A stretch of DNA of 28,551 nt, taken from positions 1-28,551 of the forward strand of contig LJUI01000014.1 of assembly GCA_001303705.1 (NCBI GenBank), given 5' to 3'. Under the pieces are notes generated by a model that saw nothing but the letters and a program-made list of their open reading frames with translations, ran no database searches and was not told the DNA's origin. The DNA is from a candidate division TA06 bacterium SM23_40 (lineage in GTDB: Bacteria; LJUI01; SM1-40). A program made the translations under genes and the position numbers. Shown here one piece after another: positions 15,739-26,022 of the stretch. Every line of letters starts with the position of its first letter. Within the stretch, counting starts at the first letter, position 1.

Positions 15739-16164
15739 ATGAGAGAGGTTATGAGGAAGGGTCTGGCTCTGATTCTTGTTCTGCTCCTGGCGCTGGGTAA
15801 CACCCTCGCTCTGGCCGGCGGGGCGCCGGGAGAGGAGGAGCTCGCCTCGGCCGGCGAGGACGATGAGGTACCAGTCATTCTTGTTGCCGCGGCTGTCATC
15901 GTCGTGGGCGCGGTTCTGCTCTGGATTCTGATGCGCCCGGAGTCCGAAGAAGCCGCGGAGGAGACCGATACCTCTCAACGGATCGACCGCGACGAGTCTG
16001 ACTCTCCGGCTATGTCACCCCAGGCTCGACCAGAGGAGGATCGAGGTAGCATCGAGGGGGAGTCCGGCTCGGCATTAGGCCTGGATGAGAGTGAGACAGG
16101 CGTTGAGCCGACCCTCGGGATGGTCGATTCGACACCCTGGAACAGCATCGCATCGAACCTTTAG
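15739..16164 (+). CDS. Small hypothetical membrane protein with acidic tail
   Basis: Not recognised. About 141 residues: an N-terminal signal-like hydrophobic stretch (RKGLALILVLLLALGNTLALA), a short acidic segment (APGEEELASAGEDDE), one clear transmembrane helix (VPVILVAAAVIVVGAVLLWI), then about 75 residues rich in Glu, Asp, Ser and Pro with no domain. The start may be 15739 or the in-frame ATG at 15751; neither has an ideally spaced ribosome site. It has its own promoter and lies between the repeat cluster and the pyr leader. Coding character is supported by the membrane topology rather than by homology. Confidence 0.6.
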   Translation: MREVMRKGLALILVLLLALGNTLALAGGAPGEEELASAGEDDEVPVILVAAAVIVVGAVLLWILMRPESEEAAEETDTSQRIDRDESDSPAMSPQARPEEDRGSIEGESGSALGLDESETGVEPTLGMVDSTPWNSIASNL

Positions 16165-16188
16165 TCAGGCCACGGCGCCGGATGGCGA

Positions 16189-17804
<1,616 letters not shown>

Positions 17805-17815
<11 letters not shown>

Positions 17816-19169
17816 GAAGCGAACGAAAGGGCTCCTTCTCAAGGGAGGAAGGATCGTCGATCCGGCGACAGGACGAGACGAGGTGGCGGATCTGTTAATC
17901 GAGGCCGGCAGGGTGAAAGACGTTGGGAAGCTGTCTGCCGCCGTCGACAGCGATCGGTGCGAAATGATCGATGTGACAGGCCTGGTGGTCGCGCCCGGGC
18001 TCATCGATATGCATGTCCACCTGCGCGAGCCCGGACGCGAAGACGAGGAGACGATCGAGAGCGGATCACATGCGGCCGTGAAGGGTGGACTGACAGCAGT
18101 GGTGCCGATGGCGAACACCAATCCCCCTACTGATGATCAGACGGCCGTCCGGTTTGTGAGGGAGCGAGGCCGTGAGGTGGGTCTCACCAGGATTCTCCCG
18201 GTCGCAGCGGTGACGAAGCAGCAGGAGGGGAAGGAGCTCACCGAGATCGCCGAGCTGGTAGACGCGGGGGCGGTCGCCATCTCCGACGACGGCGTTCCGG
18301 TGAGGAGCGCGGAACTGATGCGGCGCGCGCTCGAGTACGCCAAGATGTTTGGCATACCGGTCATCTCCCACGCCGAGGATCCTGATCTGTCGGCCGACGG
18401 ACAGATGCATGAAGGGCTCGTCTCCACGTCTCTCGGCCTGCACGGCATCCCGGCCGCGGCGGAGGAATCGATGGTGAGCCGGGATCTCATCCTCGCGCGC
18501 CTCACGGGGAGTCACGTTCACATCGCTCATGTCTCGGCAAAAGGGTCGGTAGAACTGATTCGGGGGGCAAAGGCGCAGGGTGTGAGAGTAACGGCCGAGA
18601 CTGCTCCCCACTACTGCACACTCACCGACGAGTCGATTGCAGAGACATTCGACACCAATCTCAAGGTCAACCCACCGCTGCGCACGCAGGAGGATGTACA
18701 GGCCGTCATTAAGGGTCTCGTAGACGGCACACTCGATGTCATTGCCTCAGATCATGCGCCGCACAGCATTGCAGAGAAGGAAGTCGAGTTCCCGGCGGCT
18801 CCGTGCGGAATGATCGGCATGGAGACGATGCTCGGCATCGTTCTGACGAAGCTCGTTCACGGGGGGCACCTCTCCCTGTCCCAGGCGCTGGCGAGGCTGT
18901 CGCTCGGTCCGGCCAGTGCCCTCGGGATCGAAGGTGGGACCCTGGAACCGGGATCACCTGCCCACCTGACAATCATCGATCTGGGCAAAGAGTGGGTCGT
19001 GGACCCATCGACGTTCGCGTCGAAGTCGAGAAACTGTCCCTTCACGGGATGGCGTCTCACAGGATTGCCGATGCTCACTATCGTTGATGGGCGGGTCGTC
19101 TATACATCCCCCGATCGTGAGGCTCGCGGACAGAGAGCAAAGGCTCGGGCTTCGGCCAAAAATCGCTAG
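17805..19169 (+). CDS. pyrC: Dihydroorotase, type I
   Basis: Cyclises carbamoyl aspartate to dihydroorotate, the third step of UMP synthesis. 454 residues, the long type I form. Zinc ligands are visible as [10 protein letters not shown] (His70, His72), the SHAED block and [18 protein letters not shown] lies between them. The ATG at 17805 has GAAGG with an 8-nt spacer; a GTG nine bases earlier is less likely. It is the last gene of pyrRBC here. The promoter of the next gene overlaps its stop codon. Carbamoyl phosphate synthase, pyrD, pyrE and pyrF are not in the window. Confidence 0.96.
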
Positions 19170-19195
19170 ACAAGAGGCGACGCGTGCGCTATACT
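19167..19195 (+). promoter_or_regulatory. Promoter of the TldE/PmbA-like gene, overlapping the pyrC stop
   Basis: TAGACA (19167-19172), a 17-nt spacer and TATACT (19190-19195). The first three bases are the pyrC stop codon. It gives a leader of about 110 nt before the ATG at 19311. Confidence 0.6.
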
Positions 19196-19310
19196 GCCGC
19201 TCTCGTCCGGAGGGACGCAGATGGCGACGCGGTTGTCATATCGATACACCACATTGAGAGGGTATTGAATCGCTCATACCTGGATGCTGCAAACACTGAA
19301 GGAGGCGGTT

Positions 19311-20669
19311 ATGCTTGGCAGAGAGAGGGCAAAGGAGGTGCTCGAACGGGCGCTCACTCTTTCGGAGGCGGACCAGACCGAAGCGGTGCTGATGGCTGAG
19401 GATTCATATCTGACGCGGTTCGCCAACTCTGAGATCCATCAGAACGTAGCTGAGCGGAACGGAACGCTCTTCGTACGAGTGGCCTTCGGGAAGAAGGTGG
19501 GTCACTCTTCCACGAATCTGCTCAACGACGAGGGGATAGCGCTGGTGGTGGAGCGCGCGGCAGAGATTGCCTCGCTTCAGAGAGAGAATCCAGACTTCAC
19601 CTCGCTCCCCGGCGCGAAGCCGATCAAGGACGTTCCCATATACGTACCGGAGACTGCCAGCGTCACCCCGGAGATGAGGGCAGCGGCGGCCGGAACGATC
19701 ATCGAGCGGGCTCGGAAGAGCGGACTGGATGCCTTTGGTGCGGTGACGAGTGGAGTCGCCGAGCTGGGAGTGGCGAACTCGCTCGGGGTGTTCGCCTATG
19801 CTCAGGGAACGGACGCGGGCTGCAATGTCGTCGTGATGGGCGACACGAATTCGGGATACGCCCAGCAGGCGTCGCGCGATTTCAGGAAGCTCGACTTCGA
19901 CGCTATTGGAGCACGCGCCGTAGAGAAGGCAGAGGCGAGCCGTGATCCCATCGAGCTGGAGGCTGGCGAGGGCGCCGCCGTTCTCGAGCCCCGTGCGGTT
20001 GCCGACATGATCATGTTTCTGGCGTTCCTGGGCTTCGGAGCGCTCTCGGTTCAAGAGGAGCGGAGCTTCATGTGCGGCAAGTTCGGGCAGAAGATCGTCG
20101 GTGAGAACATCTCTATCTGGGACGATGGCCTGGACGAGCGAGGATTCGCTATCGGGTTCGACTTCGAGGGAGTGCCCAAGCAGCGGGTCGACTTCATCAC
20201 GGATGGCGTTGCGAGCGCAGTCGCCTACGACTCACTTACCGCCGGGAAAGAAGGAAAAGAATCGACGGGGCATGCGTTGATCGCGCCCAACCCATATGGG
20301 CCGATTCCGATATCGCCCGTCATGGGCACTGGTGACTCGACGATCGAGGAGATGATCGCCGACACCAAGCGGGGCATCTACGTGACACGGTTCCACTATA
20401 CGAACACCGTGGAGCCGATGCGGGCGGTGATCACTGGCATGACGAGAGATGGGACGTTTCTTATCGAGGATGGTAAGATAACGAAGCCGTTGAAGAACTT
20501 GCGATTCACCGAGAGTGTGCTGAGCGCCCTGTCCTGCGTCACACATATCTCCAAAGAGGCGGTCCTGGTGTGGGACGGCGCAGGTTATGGGCCGCGGTTC
20601 CCCACCGGTATCATCGCGCCTGCGATACGTGTGGAGAAGTTCAACTTCTCTGGCGTTACACAATTCTAG
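19311..20669 (+). CDS. TldD/PmbA-family protein, TldE-like (no HExxxH)
   Basis: A 452-residue member of the TldD/PmbA peptidase family. In E. coli, TldD and PmbA (TldE) form a heterodimer that degrades unfolded peptides and trims microcin B17; TldD supplies the metal-binding HExxxH. This protein lacks any HExxxH: the corresponding segment reads EPRAVADMIMFLAFLGFGAL. It keeps the family C-terminal blocks (YVTRFHYTNTVEPM, ITGMTRDGTFLIEDGKI, KPLKNLRFTESV), so it is the TldE/PmbA-type partner. No tldD gene lies in the window. The ATG at 19311 has AAGGAGG with a 6-nt spacer. Confidence 0.9.
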   Translation: MLGRERAKEVLERALTLSEADQTEAVLMAEDSYLTRFANSEIHQNVAERNGTLFVRVAFGKKVGHSSTNLLNDEGIALVVERAAEIASLQRENPDFTSLPGAKPIKDVPIYVPETASVTPEMRAAAAGTIIERARKSGLDAFGAVTSGVAELGVANSLGVFAYAQGTDAGCNVVVMGDTNSGYAQQASRDFRKLDFDAIGARAVEKAEASRDPIELEAGEGAAVLEPRAVADMIMFLAFLGFGALSVQEERSFMCGKFGQKIVGENISIWDDGLDERGFAIGFDFEGVPKQRVDFITDGVASAVAYDSLTAGKEGKESTGHALIAPNPYGPIPISPVMGTGDSTIEEMIADTKRGIYVTRFHYTNTVEPMRAVITGMTRDGTFLIEDGKITKPLKNLRFTESVLSALSCVTHISKEAVLVWDGAGYGPRFPTGIIAPAIRVEKFNFSGVTQF

Positions 20670-20721
20670 GGGGTGATCGAATCTCCGTGGTCGAGCAGCT
20701 GACGAGCAGAACGTATAGGCG

Positions 20722-20814
20722 GAGAGATGCCCGAGTTGGCTGAAGGGGCACGACTGGAAATCGTGTATCCCGAGTGATCGGGATCGTGGGTTCGAATCCC
20801 ACTCTCTCCGCCAC
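20722..20814 (+). tRNA. tRNA-Ser (anticodon GGA)
   Basis: Acceptor GGAGAGA/TCTCTCC, discriminator G and genomic CCA (20812-20814). The anticodon stem CACGA/TCGTG encloses loop CTGGAAA (anticodon GGA, reading UCC/UCU). A long variable arm, TCCCGAGTGATCGGGA, marks it as a class II tRNA. It starts 52 nt after the TldE-like gene. Confidence 0.97.
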
Positions 20815-21057
20815 AGTTCCGTGTGACGACCGTTCCCACGGACTTCCTGTGCTCGATCCGGGAGCGATTGCCGGCGGAGCGAGCCGGAGCGGGGTCTGAG
20901 CTGTGCAGAACGCTGCCGGCGGGCCGCTCTCCGCCGCTGAGCAGTAACAGCCAGCACCGAATCATATGTTCAAGTGGCTGTTTTCCATCGAGTTACATCT
21001 CTCCACCTGCCCCCCCTTTCCCGTCCATTCGCCTGGAGCGCCCTTCCTATTTTTGCC
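20815..21057. other. Intergenic stretch with a GC-rich stem, no gene
   Basis: Between tRNA-Ser and the next promoter the only structure seen is an 8-bp perfect stem CGGCGGAG (20872-20879) / CTCCGCCG (20929-20936) around a GC-rich loop. No T-run follows, so a terminator is not supported. Confidence 0.4.
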
Positions 21058-21086
21058 TTGACTGGCCCGATTTCCGGTGCTAGAGT
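21058..21086 (+). promoter_or_regulatory. Promoter of the 117-residue membrane protein gene
   Basis: TTGACT (21058-21063), a 17-nt spacer and TAGAGT (21081-21086), about 80 nt before the ATG at 21169. Confidence 0.7.
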
Positions 21087-21168
21087 GGTCGTCGATTCTG
21101 ATACTCGAATCTGATCGGACGAGACTGGCCGGGCGAGCGATCGTGAACCATCCATGGGGAGGTGGAGC

Positions 21169-21522
21169 ATGGATAAGCTCGTTGCCATCTTCGTACTTGC
21201 CGCAGTGATCGAAGGAGTCGTTGAACTCTTCGGTCAGTTTGTCGCCCTCGTCTACCCCGGCGACAGCGAGTCACAGCCAGCTCAGGAGTACGAACGAAAG
21301 CTCCGTATCTACACGCGACTCGCCCTGGTCGTCAGCACGGGCGTGGGAGTAGTCTTCTGCTTCTGGGGGCGGGTCGGTATCCTCGAACTCCTTGACATCT
21401 CGCACTCATTTCCGGAGGGTGTAGACTACGCACTCACCGGGGTCCTCATCGGTCGCGGTTCGAAATCTGTGCACGACTTTGTCCGTATGATCGACGGAAA
21501 GAAGGAGCAGATAAAGCGGTAG
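21169..21522 (+). CDS. Small hypothetical membrane protein
   Basis: Not recognised. 117 residues with two clear hydrophobic segments, about 4-28 (LVAIFVLAAVIEGVVELFG) and 47-72 (LALVVSTGVGVVFCFWGRVG), and a weaker amphipathic third (GVDYALTGVLIGRGSKSVHDFV). The last, with its GRGSxxxHD pattern, recalls small holin-like membrane proteins, but lytic function is not implied and no phage genes are near. GGGGAGG with a 5-nt spacer precedes the ATG and a good promoter lies upstream, so it is very probably a real gene transcribed alone. Confidence 0.75.
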   Translation: MDKLVAIFVLAAVIEGVVELFGQFVALVYPGDSESQPAQEYERKLRIYTRLALVVSTGVGVVFCFWGRVGILELLDISHSFPEGVDYALTGVLIGRGSKSVHDFVRMIDGKKEQIKR

Positions 21523-21544
21523 CATCGGGAAGAAGAAAAGAGAG

Positions 21545-21572
21545 TTGAGCGTTATCGGTATGTGTGTACTAT
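21545..21572 (+). promoter_or_regulatory. Promoter of the hydroxyacid dehydrogenase gene
   Basis: TTGAGC (21545-21550), a 16-nt spacer and TACTAT (21567-21572), about 80 nt before the start codon. Confidence 0.55.
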
Positions 21573-21654
21573 GTTAGTCTCTCGGGGTGCCGCGATTCGC
21601 GCCGTTCCCCCCGGTTCTACCTGGTCTTGCTGATGTGCTCGTGTGGTGTCCCAT

Positions 21655-22638
21655 ATGATGCCGAAGGTATTGGTCACGGCTCCCATTCCGGAGGAGGGGC
21701 TCGGGCTCTTGCGCCGCGGGTCGGACCTCATCCTGCTCGATAATGATGAACCCAAGGGGCACGCCGAGCTGACACCTCATCTTCGAGAGGTGCAGGGCCT
21801 CCTCTGCCTGCTCAGTGATACGATCGATCGCCGTGTGATGGACGCCGGGCCCGATCTGCGCGTCATCGCCAACTATGCCGTCGGCTTCGACAATGTCGAC
21901 ATGGCGGAGGCGACGCGACGCCGCATTGCGGTGACGAATACGCCGGATGTGCTTACAGAAGCGACGGCCGATCTTGCATGGGCCCTGCTGCTCGCGGCCG
22001 CCAGGCGGGTCACTGAGGGAGAACGGTTCATGAGGGCGGGGCGGTTCCGCGGGTGGGGGCCTCTGCTACTTCTCGGGGGAGCGGTTCACGGAAAGTCGCT
22101 CGGCGTCGTAGGGGCCGGGCGTATTGGGGCTGCGGTCGCCCGACGGGCGGTCGGTTTCCGGATGCGAGTGCTGTATACCGACGTTCAGGAGCGCCCCGGG
22201 CTTGAGCGACAGGTCGGGGCCATGCGGGTTCCTCTCGATACCCTTCTTAGTGAGGCCGATTTCGTGTCGCTGCACGTTCCGCTCACCGAGGAGACGAAAC
22301 ACCTGATCGGCACCCGGGAACTCGCGACGATGAAGCCAACCGCCTTTCTCATCAACACTTCCCGCGGCGCGGTGGTGGATGAGCAGGCGCTCATCGCAGC
22401 GCTCCAGTCCGGGGAGATCAGGGGTGCGGGACTCGATGTATATGAAATGGAGCCGGAGGTGCCCGATGCGCTCCTGCAGCTGGAGAATGTTGTTCTCCTT
22501 CCCCACGTGGGGAGTGCGACGGTCGAGGCGCGAGGTGCCATGGCGAAGATGGCGGCCGAGAACGTCCTCGCCGGCACGGAAGGGCGACGACCACCCAATA
22601 TCTTGAATCCGGAAATCTATGACGCAGAGCGTGAATGA
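21655..22638 (+). CDS. NAD(P)-dependent D-2-hydroxyacid dehydrogenase (glyoxylate/hydroxypyruvate reductase type)
   Basis: A 327-residue soluble oxidoreductase. The Rossmann nucleotide site is GVVGAGRIGAAVA. The catalytic triad of the family is present: Arg in NTSRGAVVDE, Glu in DVYEMEPEV, His in LPHVGSAT. The substrate-domain block NYAVGFDNVD is that of glyoxylate reductases (GyaR-like) and is shared with related enzymes, so the exact substrate is open. The start is uncertain: ATG at 21655 or 21658, or GTG at 21643; none has a clear ribosome site. It is monocistronic from its own promoter and is followed 26 nt later by tRNA-Ala. Confidence 0.92.
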   Translation: MMPKVLVTAPIPEEGLGLLRRGSDLILLDNDEPKGHAELTPHLREVQGLLCLLSDTIDRRVMDAGPDLRVIANYAVGFDNVDMAEATRRRIAVTNTPDVLTEATADLAWALLLAAARRVTEGERFMRAGRFRGWGPLLLLGGAVHGKSLGVVGAGRIGAAVARRAVGFRMRVLYTDVQERPGLERQVGAMRVPLDTLLSEADFVSLHVPLTEETKHLIGTRELATMKPTAFLINTSRGAVVDEQALIAALQSGEIRGAGLDVYEMEPEVPDALLQLENVVLLPHVGSATVEARGAMAKMAAENVLAGTEGRRPPNILNPEIYDAERE

Positions 22639-22664
22639 AGGGGGGTTGGCGAAGTGCAAACGGT

Positions 22665-22740
22665 GGGGCAGTAGCTCAGCTGGGAGAGCGCATCCCTCGC
22701 ACGGATGAGGCCGGCGGTTCGAATCCGCTCTGCTCCACCA
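22665..22740 (+). tRNA. tRNA-Ala (anticodon CGC)
   Basis: Acceptor GGGGCAG/CTGCTCC (one G-T pair), D-arm GCTCAGCTGGGAGAGC, anticodon stem CATCC/GGATG around CTCGCAC (anticodon CGC, reading GCG), T-arm GGCGGTTCGAATCCGC, discriminator A and genomic CCA. A CTTCTCCGCA/TGCGGAAG stem directly follows it. Confidence 0.96.
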
Positions 22741-22846
22741 CTTCTCCGCATCTGGATCGTGCGGAAGACAGGGCCCGGCGTCGCCGCAGGGCCGGCCGAT
22801 GGGAGTTCGGCGGAGGCATGCTTGTGCGTTCGAGGAGGCACAATAG

Positions 22847-23569
22847 ATGGCGAAGAAATGGACCCGAGCTGAGGAACAATTTCTCGAAACGCACTACCGG
22901 GATCTGACTGATGAGGATCTGGCGGAACGACTGGGCGTTACTAAGCGGACGGTGGCGCTCAAACTGCGCAAGCTCGGTCTAGAGCGCAGCGAGAAGGCAT
23001 CGGATCGCGTCAAGGATGAGGACCTGACAGGGAAGCGCACGTTCATCCGGGGCAGCGACGAGGAAGTGGCAGAGCGCAGGGCCAGCGCAGTTCGGGCATT
23101 TGATGCTGCAAACCAGCTGATTGCCCAGGGGCGGAAGGCGAATGCGATCACGCGTCTCGAGCGGATGACTGCCCAATTCGGTGATGTGGTAGATGTCGTG
23201 CACCAGGCCCGCGTTCTTCTCGATATGTTGCGCAACCCCGATGAATATGTGGCATCCCATGAGGAGCGAGAAGAGATCGTCCTCCCGGGCGATACAGAGG
23301 CTGCGTGTGCGAAGTGCGGAAGTATCCTGATGGTATCGGAGGAGACGATCCGTGCCTGGTGTGATATCTGCGAGAGATACGTGGGCTTAGTCTCTCCTCT
23401 AGAAGTTCGGGAGGGTGGGCAGGGAGAAGGCGAGGAAGTCGAGTCGACAGAGAGCCGGGCGCCGAGGAAGGCGGGCGAGCGGCGTAAGCGAAGTCGGAAA
23501 CGGAAAGCAGCGGCGGGAGGCAAGAAGACCAAACGGCGTACAGGGAGCAAGAAGTCCGCGCGGAAATAG
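22847..23569 (+). CDS. HTH plus zinc-ribbon protein with long basic tail, unknown function
   Basis: A 240-residue protein I cannot assign to a named family. Residues 4-45 form a SANT/Myb- or GcrA-like helix-turn-helix (WTRAEEQFLETHYRDLTDED then LAERLGVTKRTVALKLRKLG). Residues 75-130 are helical (FDAANQLIAQGRKANAITRL). Cys154, Cys157, Cys172 and Cys175 (CAKC, CDIC) form a zinc ribbon. Residues 200-240 are an extremely Lys/Arg-rich, histone-H1-like tail. The combination suggests a DNA- or RNA-binding regulatory or nucleoid protein. GAGGAGG with an 8-nt spacer precedes the ATG. It lies directly before the SRP RNA and dnaX on the same strand. Confidence 0.8.
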   Translation: MAKKWTRAEEQFLETHYRDLTDEDLAERLGVTKRTVALKLRKLGLERSEKASDRVKDEDLTGKRTFIRGSDEEVAERRASAVRAFDAANQLIAQGRKANAITRLERMTAQFGDVVDVVHQARVLLDMLRNPDEYVASHEEREEIVLPGDTEAACAKCGSILMVSEETIRAWCDICERYVGLVSPLEVREGGQGEGEEVESTESRAPRKAGERRKRSRKRKAAAGGKKTKRRTGSKKSARK

Positions 23570-23625
23570 CGCTGAGGTGCCGAGCCGAGACCATCTGGTA
23601 GGGTTCGCATCTCAGATGGATTGAT

Positions 23626-23900
23626 CCGGTCGTGCTAGACGGGGAGCTAGCGGTTCCCTCTGCCCGAAATCCGCTATAGCGGGGTCGAAAACCTGTCCGT
23701 GAGGTCGTCCATGTCTGCGGCTGTGGCCGGGCAAAGGATGTTGATCGTCGGGTCCTGTGAAGCGAGGTCCCGTGAACCCCGTCAGGACCGGAAGGTAGCA
23801 GCGGTAAGCGGATTCCTTCGTCTGTCGCGGGGTCGCCTGGCGGGAGTTCTTTCCCCGGATTCTTCCCTGGCATGGCGATCGAAGGACAGGGCACGGCCGG
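23626..23900 (+). ncRNA. ffs: Large bacterial signal recognition particle RNA with Alu domain
   Basis: About 275 nt. The ends pair: CCGGTCGTGC (23626-23635) with GCACGGCCGG (23891-23900). The 5' part has Alu-domain landmarks like those of Bacillus scRNA (GCGGTTCCCTCTGCCCG, AATCCGCTATAGCGGGG). The S domain is unmistakable: GTCAGGACCGGAAGGTAGCAGC with the GGAA tetraloop at 23790-23793 and the asymmetric AGCAG loop that binds Ffh. It scaffolds the SRP for co-translational membrane targeting. As in Bacillus it lies just upstream of dnaX-ybaB-recR. No clear promoter was found in 23570-23625, which holds only a CCATCTG/CAGATGG stem. Confidence 0.93.
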
Positions 23901-23933
23901 GTTGATTCTCTCTTCCCGAGGGAGATGACCGAG

Positions 23934-25607
23934 ATGTCGTATGTGGTGTTGGCGAGGCGGTGGCGTCCGCAGCGGTTCGAGGATATCGTCGCGCAGGATC
24001 ACGTGACCGTTACCCTGAGGAATGCTATTCGGGCCGGGCGCATTGCACATGCCTACCTGTTCACCGGACCGCGCGGCATCGGAAAGACTACTACTGCTCG
24101 CATTCTGGCGAAGTCCCTCAACTGTCAGCGGCGCGATGGCGTCGAGCCGTGCGATGATTGTCCGTCCTGTGCCGAGGTCGTCAGTTCGAGCAGCATGGAT
24201 GTATTGGAGATCGATGGGGCATCCAATCGCGGGATCGATGAGATCCGCAACCTGAGGGAGAACGTCAAATACGCTCCTGCTCGCGGTCCATACAAGGTCT
24301 ACATCATTGACGAAGTACACATGCTTACGGCAGAGGCATTCAACGCGCTTCTCAAGACCCTGGAGGAGCCACCAAAGCATGTGGTTTTCATCTTCGCCAC
24401 GACGCAGCCTCACCGAGTACCCGCAACGATCCTCTCTCGCTGTCAGCGATTCGACTTCAGGAAGATACCGCCGGACAAGATTACCGCTCGACTCCGTGGT
24501 ATCATCGAACAGGAGAAGATGAGTGTCGATTCGGATGTACTCCCCGTCCTCGCCGAGAAGGCCGATGGCAGCCTGCGGGACGCCGAGAGTATGCTCGATC
24601 AGCTCGTCTCCTTCGGGGGGGAGCCGATAACGGCGGAGGATGCGCGCACAGTACTCGGTCTCGTCGATGAGCACCTGTACGCTGACCTCATGGAGCATCT
24701 CATCGCCGGTGACGCGAAGGGCGCGCTGGAGGTAGTGGCTGAGGTTGATGAGCGGGGATACGATATCATTGAGTTCGTCCGCGGGCTTCTCAACCATCTT
24801 CGGTCACTCCTGCTGGAACGGCTGGGCGTCGGAGCGGCCGGCGAGGATGCCCCGGCCGGGAAGGAGATAGAGCCCCAGGACATCCTCCGGATGATGCGCG
24901 CCCTGTCGGTGCTCGAAGGCTCAATGCGCCGCAGCTCACAGCCGCGCATCCTGCTGGAGACCGAGTTGGTGCGTCTCGCGAGTCTCGATTCGAGCGTCCG
25001 ACTGAATGATCTTCTCTCCCGGCTGGCCGGGATGGAGAAGCGTCTTATGGAGGAATGGCACGCTCCAGAGGAGGAGGCCGGGGTGTCTGAAGGCGACAGG
25101 CCATCGACCAGTTCTGCTCCTCTCGCCGAGAGCGAGGAGCCCCAGGACGAGACAGACCGATCTGCCGAATCGGCCCTGTCGAACCGCATCTCCGAGGCCG
25201 TGACGCTGGAACGGATAGAACGCATCTGGGAGAAGCTCGTGGAAAAAGTCAAGCGACGCAAGATCTCGCTCGGTACCTTTCTCGCTGAGGGTGAGCCCGC
25301 TGAGCTGGTGAACGGGTCGCTGGTACTCGCGTTCTATGGCAAGAACAGGTTCCACAGAGAACAGGTGGCTGACATTGCCCACCGCCAGCTCATCCAGGAG
25401 GAGCTGGAGAAGCTCGTGGGCGAACCACTCAAGATCTCCTGCTGTGTCCGGTCGAGACGAGGGGGGCAGACCGGGAGTCACTCCTCGGAAGACGGATCCG
25501 ACGGCGGGGCTCGGGCAGGTCGGGCGAAGAAGAAGGAAACGGAACTCCTCAAGCATCCGATGGTCAGACACATTATCGATCTCTTCGATGGGGAAATCGT
25601 CGGCTGA
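23934..25607 (+). CDS. dnaX: DNA polymerase III subunit gamma/tau
   Basis: Clamp-loader ATPase subunit, 557 residues. MSYVVLARRWRPQRFEDIV is the classic DnaX start; Walker A GPRGIGKTT (45-53); zinc module Cys64, Cys73, Cys76, Cys79; Walker B IIDEVH (124-129); then LSRCQRFDF with the SRC motif. After the AAA+ and collar domains (to about 360), a variable acidic linker and a C-terminal region follow. The ATG at 23934 was chosen over the one at 23925 because GGGAG then sits 9 nt upstream. No AAAAAAG slippery site is seen, so a separate gamma form is not supported. Starts 33 nt after the SRP RNA. Confidence 0.96.
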   Translation: MSYVVLARRWRPQRFEDIVAQDHVTVTLRNAIRAGRIAHAYLFTGPRGIGKTTTARILAKSLNCQRRDGVEPCDDCPSCAEVVSSSSMDVLEIDGASNRGIDEIRNLRENVKYAPARGPYKVYIIDEVHMLTAEAFNALLKTLEEPPKHVVFIFATTQPHRVPATILSRCQRFDFRKIPPDKITARLRGIIEQEKMSVDSDVLPVLAEKADGSLRDAESMLDQLVSFGGEPITAEDARTVLGLVDEHLYADLMEHLIAGDAKGALEVVAEVDERGYDIIEFVRGLLNHLRSLLLERLGVGAAGEDAPAGKEIEPQDILRMMRALSVLEGSMRRSSQPRILLETELVRLASLDSSVRLNDLLSRLAGMEKRLMEEWHAPEEEAGVSEGDRPSTSSAPLAESEEPQDETDRSAESALSNRISEAVTLERIERIWEKLVEKVKRRKISLGTFLAEGEPAELVNGSLVLAFYGKNRFHREQVADIAHRQLIQEELEKLVGEPLKISCCVRSRRGGQTGSHSSEDGSDGGARAGRAKKKETELLKHPMVRHIIDLFDGEIVG

Positions 25608-25706
25608 GCTGTGCGCGCCCTCCGAGAGGTGCGAGAGCTCTGTTCGCTAGTGAGCATGGTGAGAACAGCTGGAGCGCATCGATTCGATGCAGATGAGGAC
25701 GCGTCT

Positions 25707-26018
25707 ATGAAGGGGATTGGCAATATCATGAAGCAGGCGCAGCAGATCCAGGCGAAGCTTGCTGAGGTGCAAGAAGACCTGGCGAAGAAGCGCGTCGAGG
25801 CCAGCGCCGGTGGCGGGATGGTGACCGTGGTGGCGGACGGACAACAGAACATCGTCGAAGTGAAGATAGATCGCGAGGTCGTGGATCCAGGAGATGTCGA
25901 GATGCTACAGGACCTCATCGTTGCCGCGGTGAATGAGGCCCGCAGGAAAGCTCAGGAACTGGCAGCAGAGGAGATGCGCAGGCTGACCGGCGGGCTGTCG
26001 ATCCCAGGATTGCTCTAA
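25707..26018 (+). CDS. ybaB: YbaB/EbfC nucleoid-associated protein
   Basis: A 103-residue DNA-binding dimer of the YbaB/EbfC family. It reads [18 protein letters not shown], then [26 protein letters not shown] and [17 protein letters not shown], and ends in [10 protein letters not shown], all family hallmarks at the normal length. The ATG at 25707 follows GAGGA by 8 nt; upstream in-frame starts would add an unrelated extension. It sits between dnaX and recR, the standard order, and recR starts 4 nt after its stop. Confidence 0.95.
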   Translation: MKGIGNIMKQAQQIQAKLAEVQEDLAKKRVEASAGGGMVTVVADGQQNIVEVKIDREVVDPGDVEMLQDLIVAAVNEARRKAQELAAEEMRRLTGGLSIPGLL

Positions 26019-26022
26019 TCAG

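Noticed and set aside
20666-20965. Minus-strand open frame containing GIRTHDPDHSGYTISS
   Set aside because: It is the antisense reading of tRNA-Ser, a well-known source of spurious proteins.
22617-22841. Minus-strand open frame containing RIRTAGLIRARDALSQLSY
   Set aside because: Antisense of tRNA-Ala; no ribosome site or domain.
23148-24797. 549-codon minus-strand open frame
   Set aside because: It runs antisense through the SRP RNA and dnaX; the composition is a GC-frame shadow with no recognisable domain.
25240-25260. Programmed frameshift in dnaX at GGAAAAAGTC
   Set aside because: It is not the AAAAAAG heptamer in the right frame, and no stimulatory stem or nearby -1 stop was convincing.
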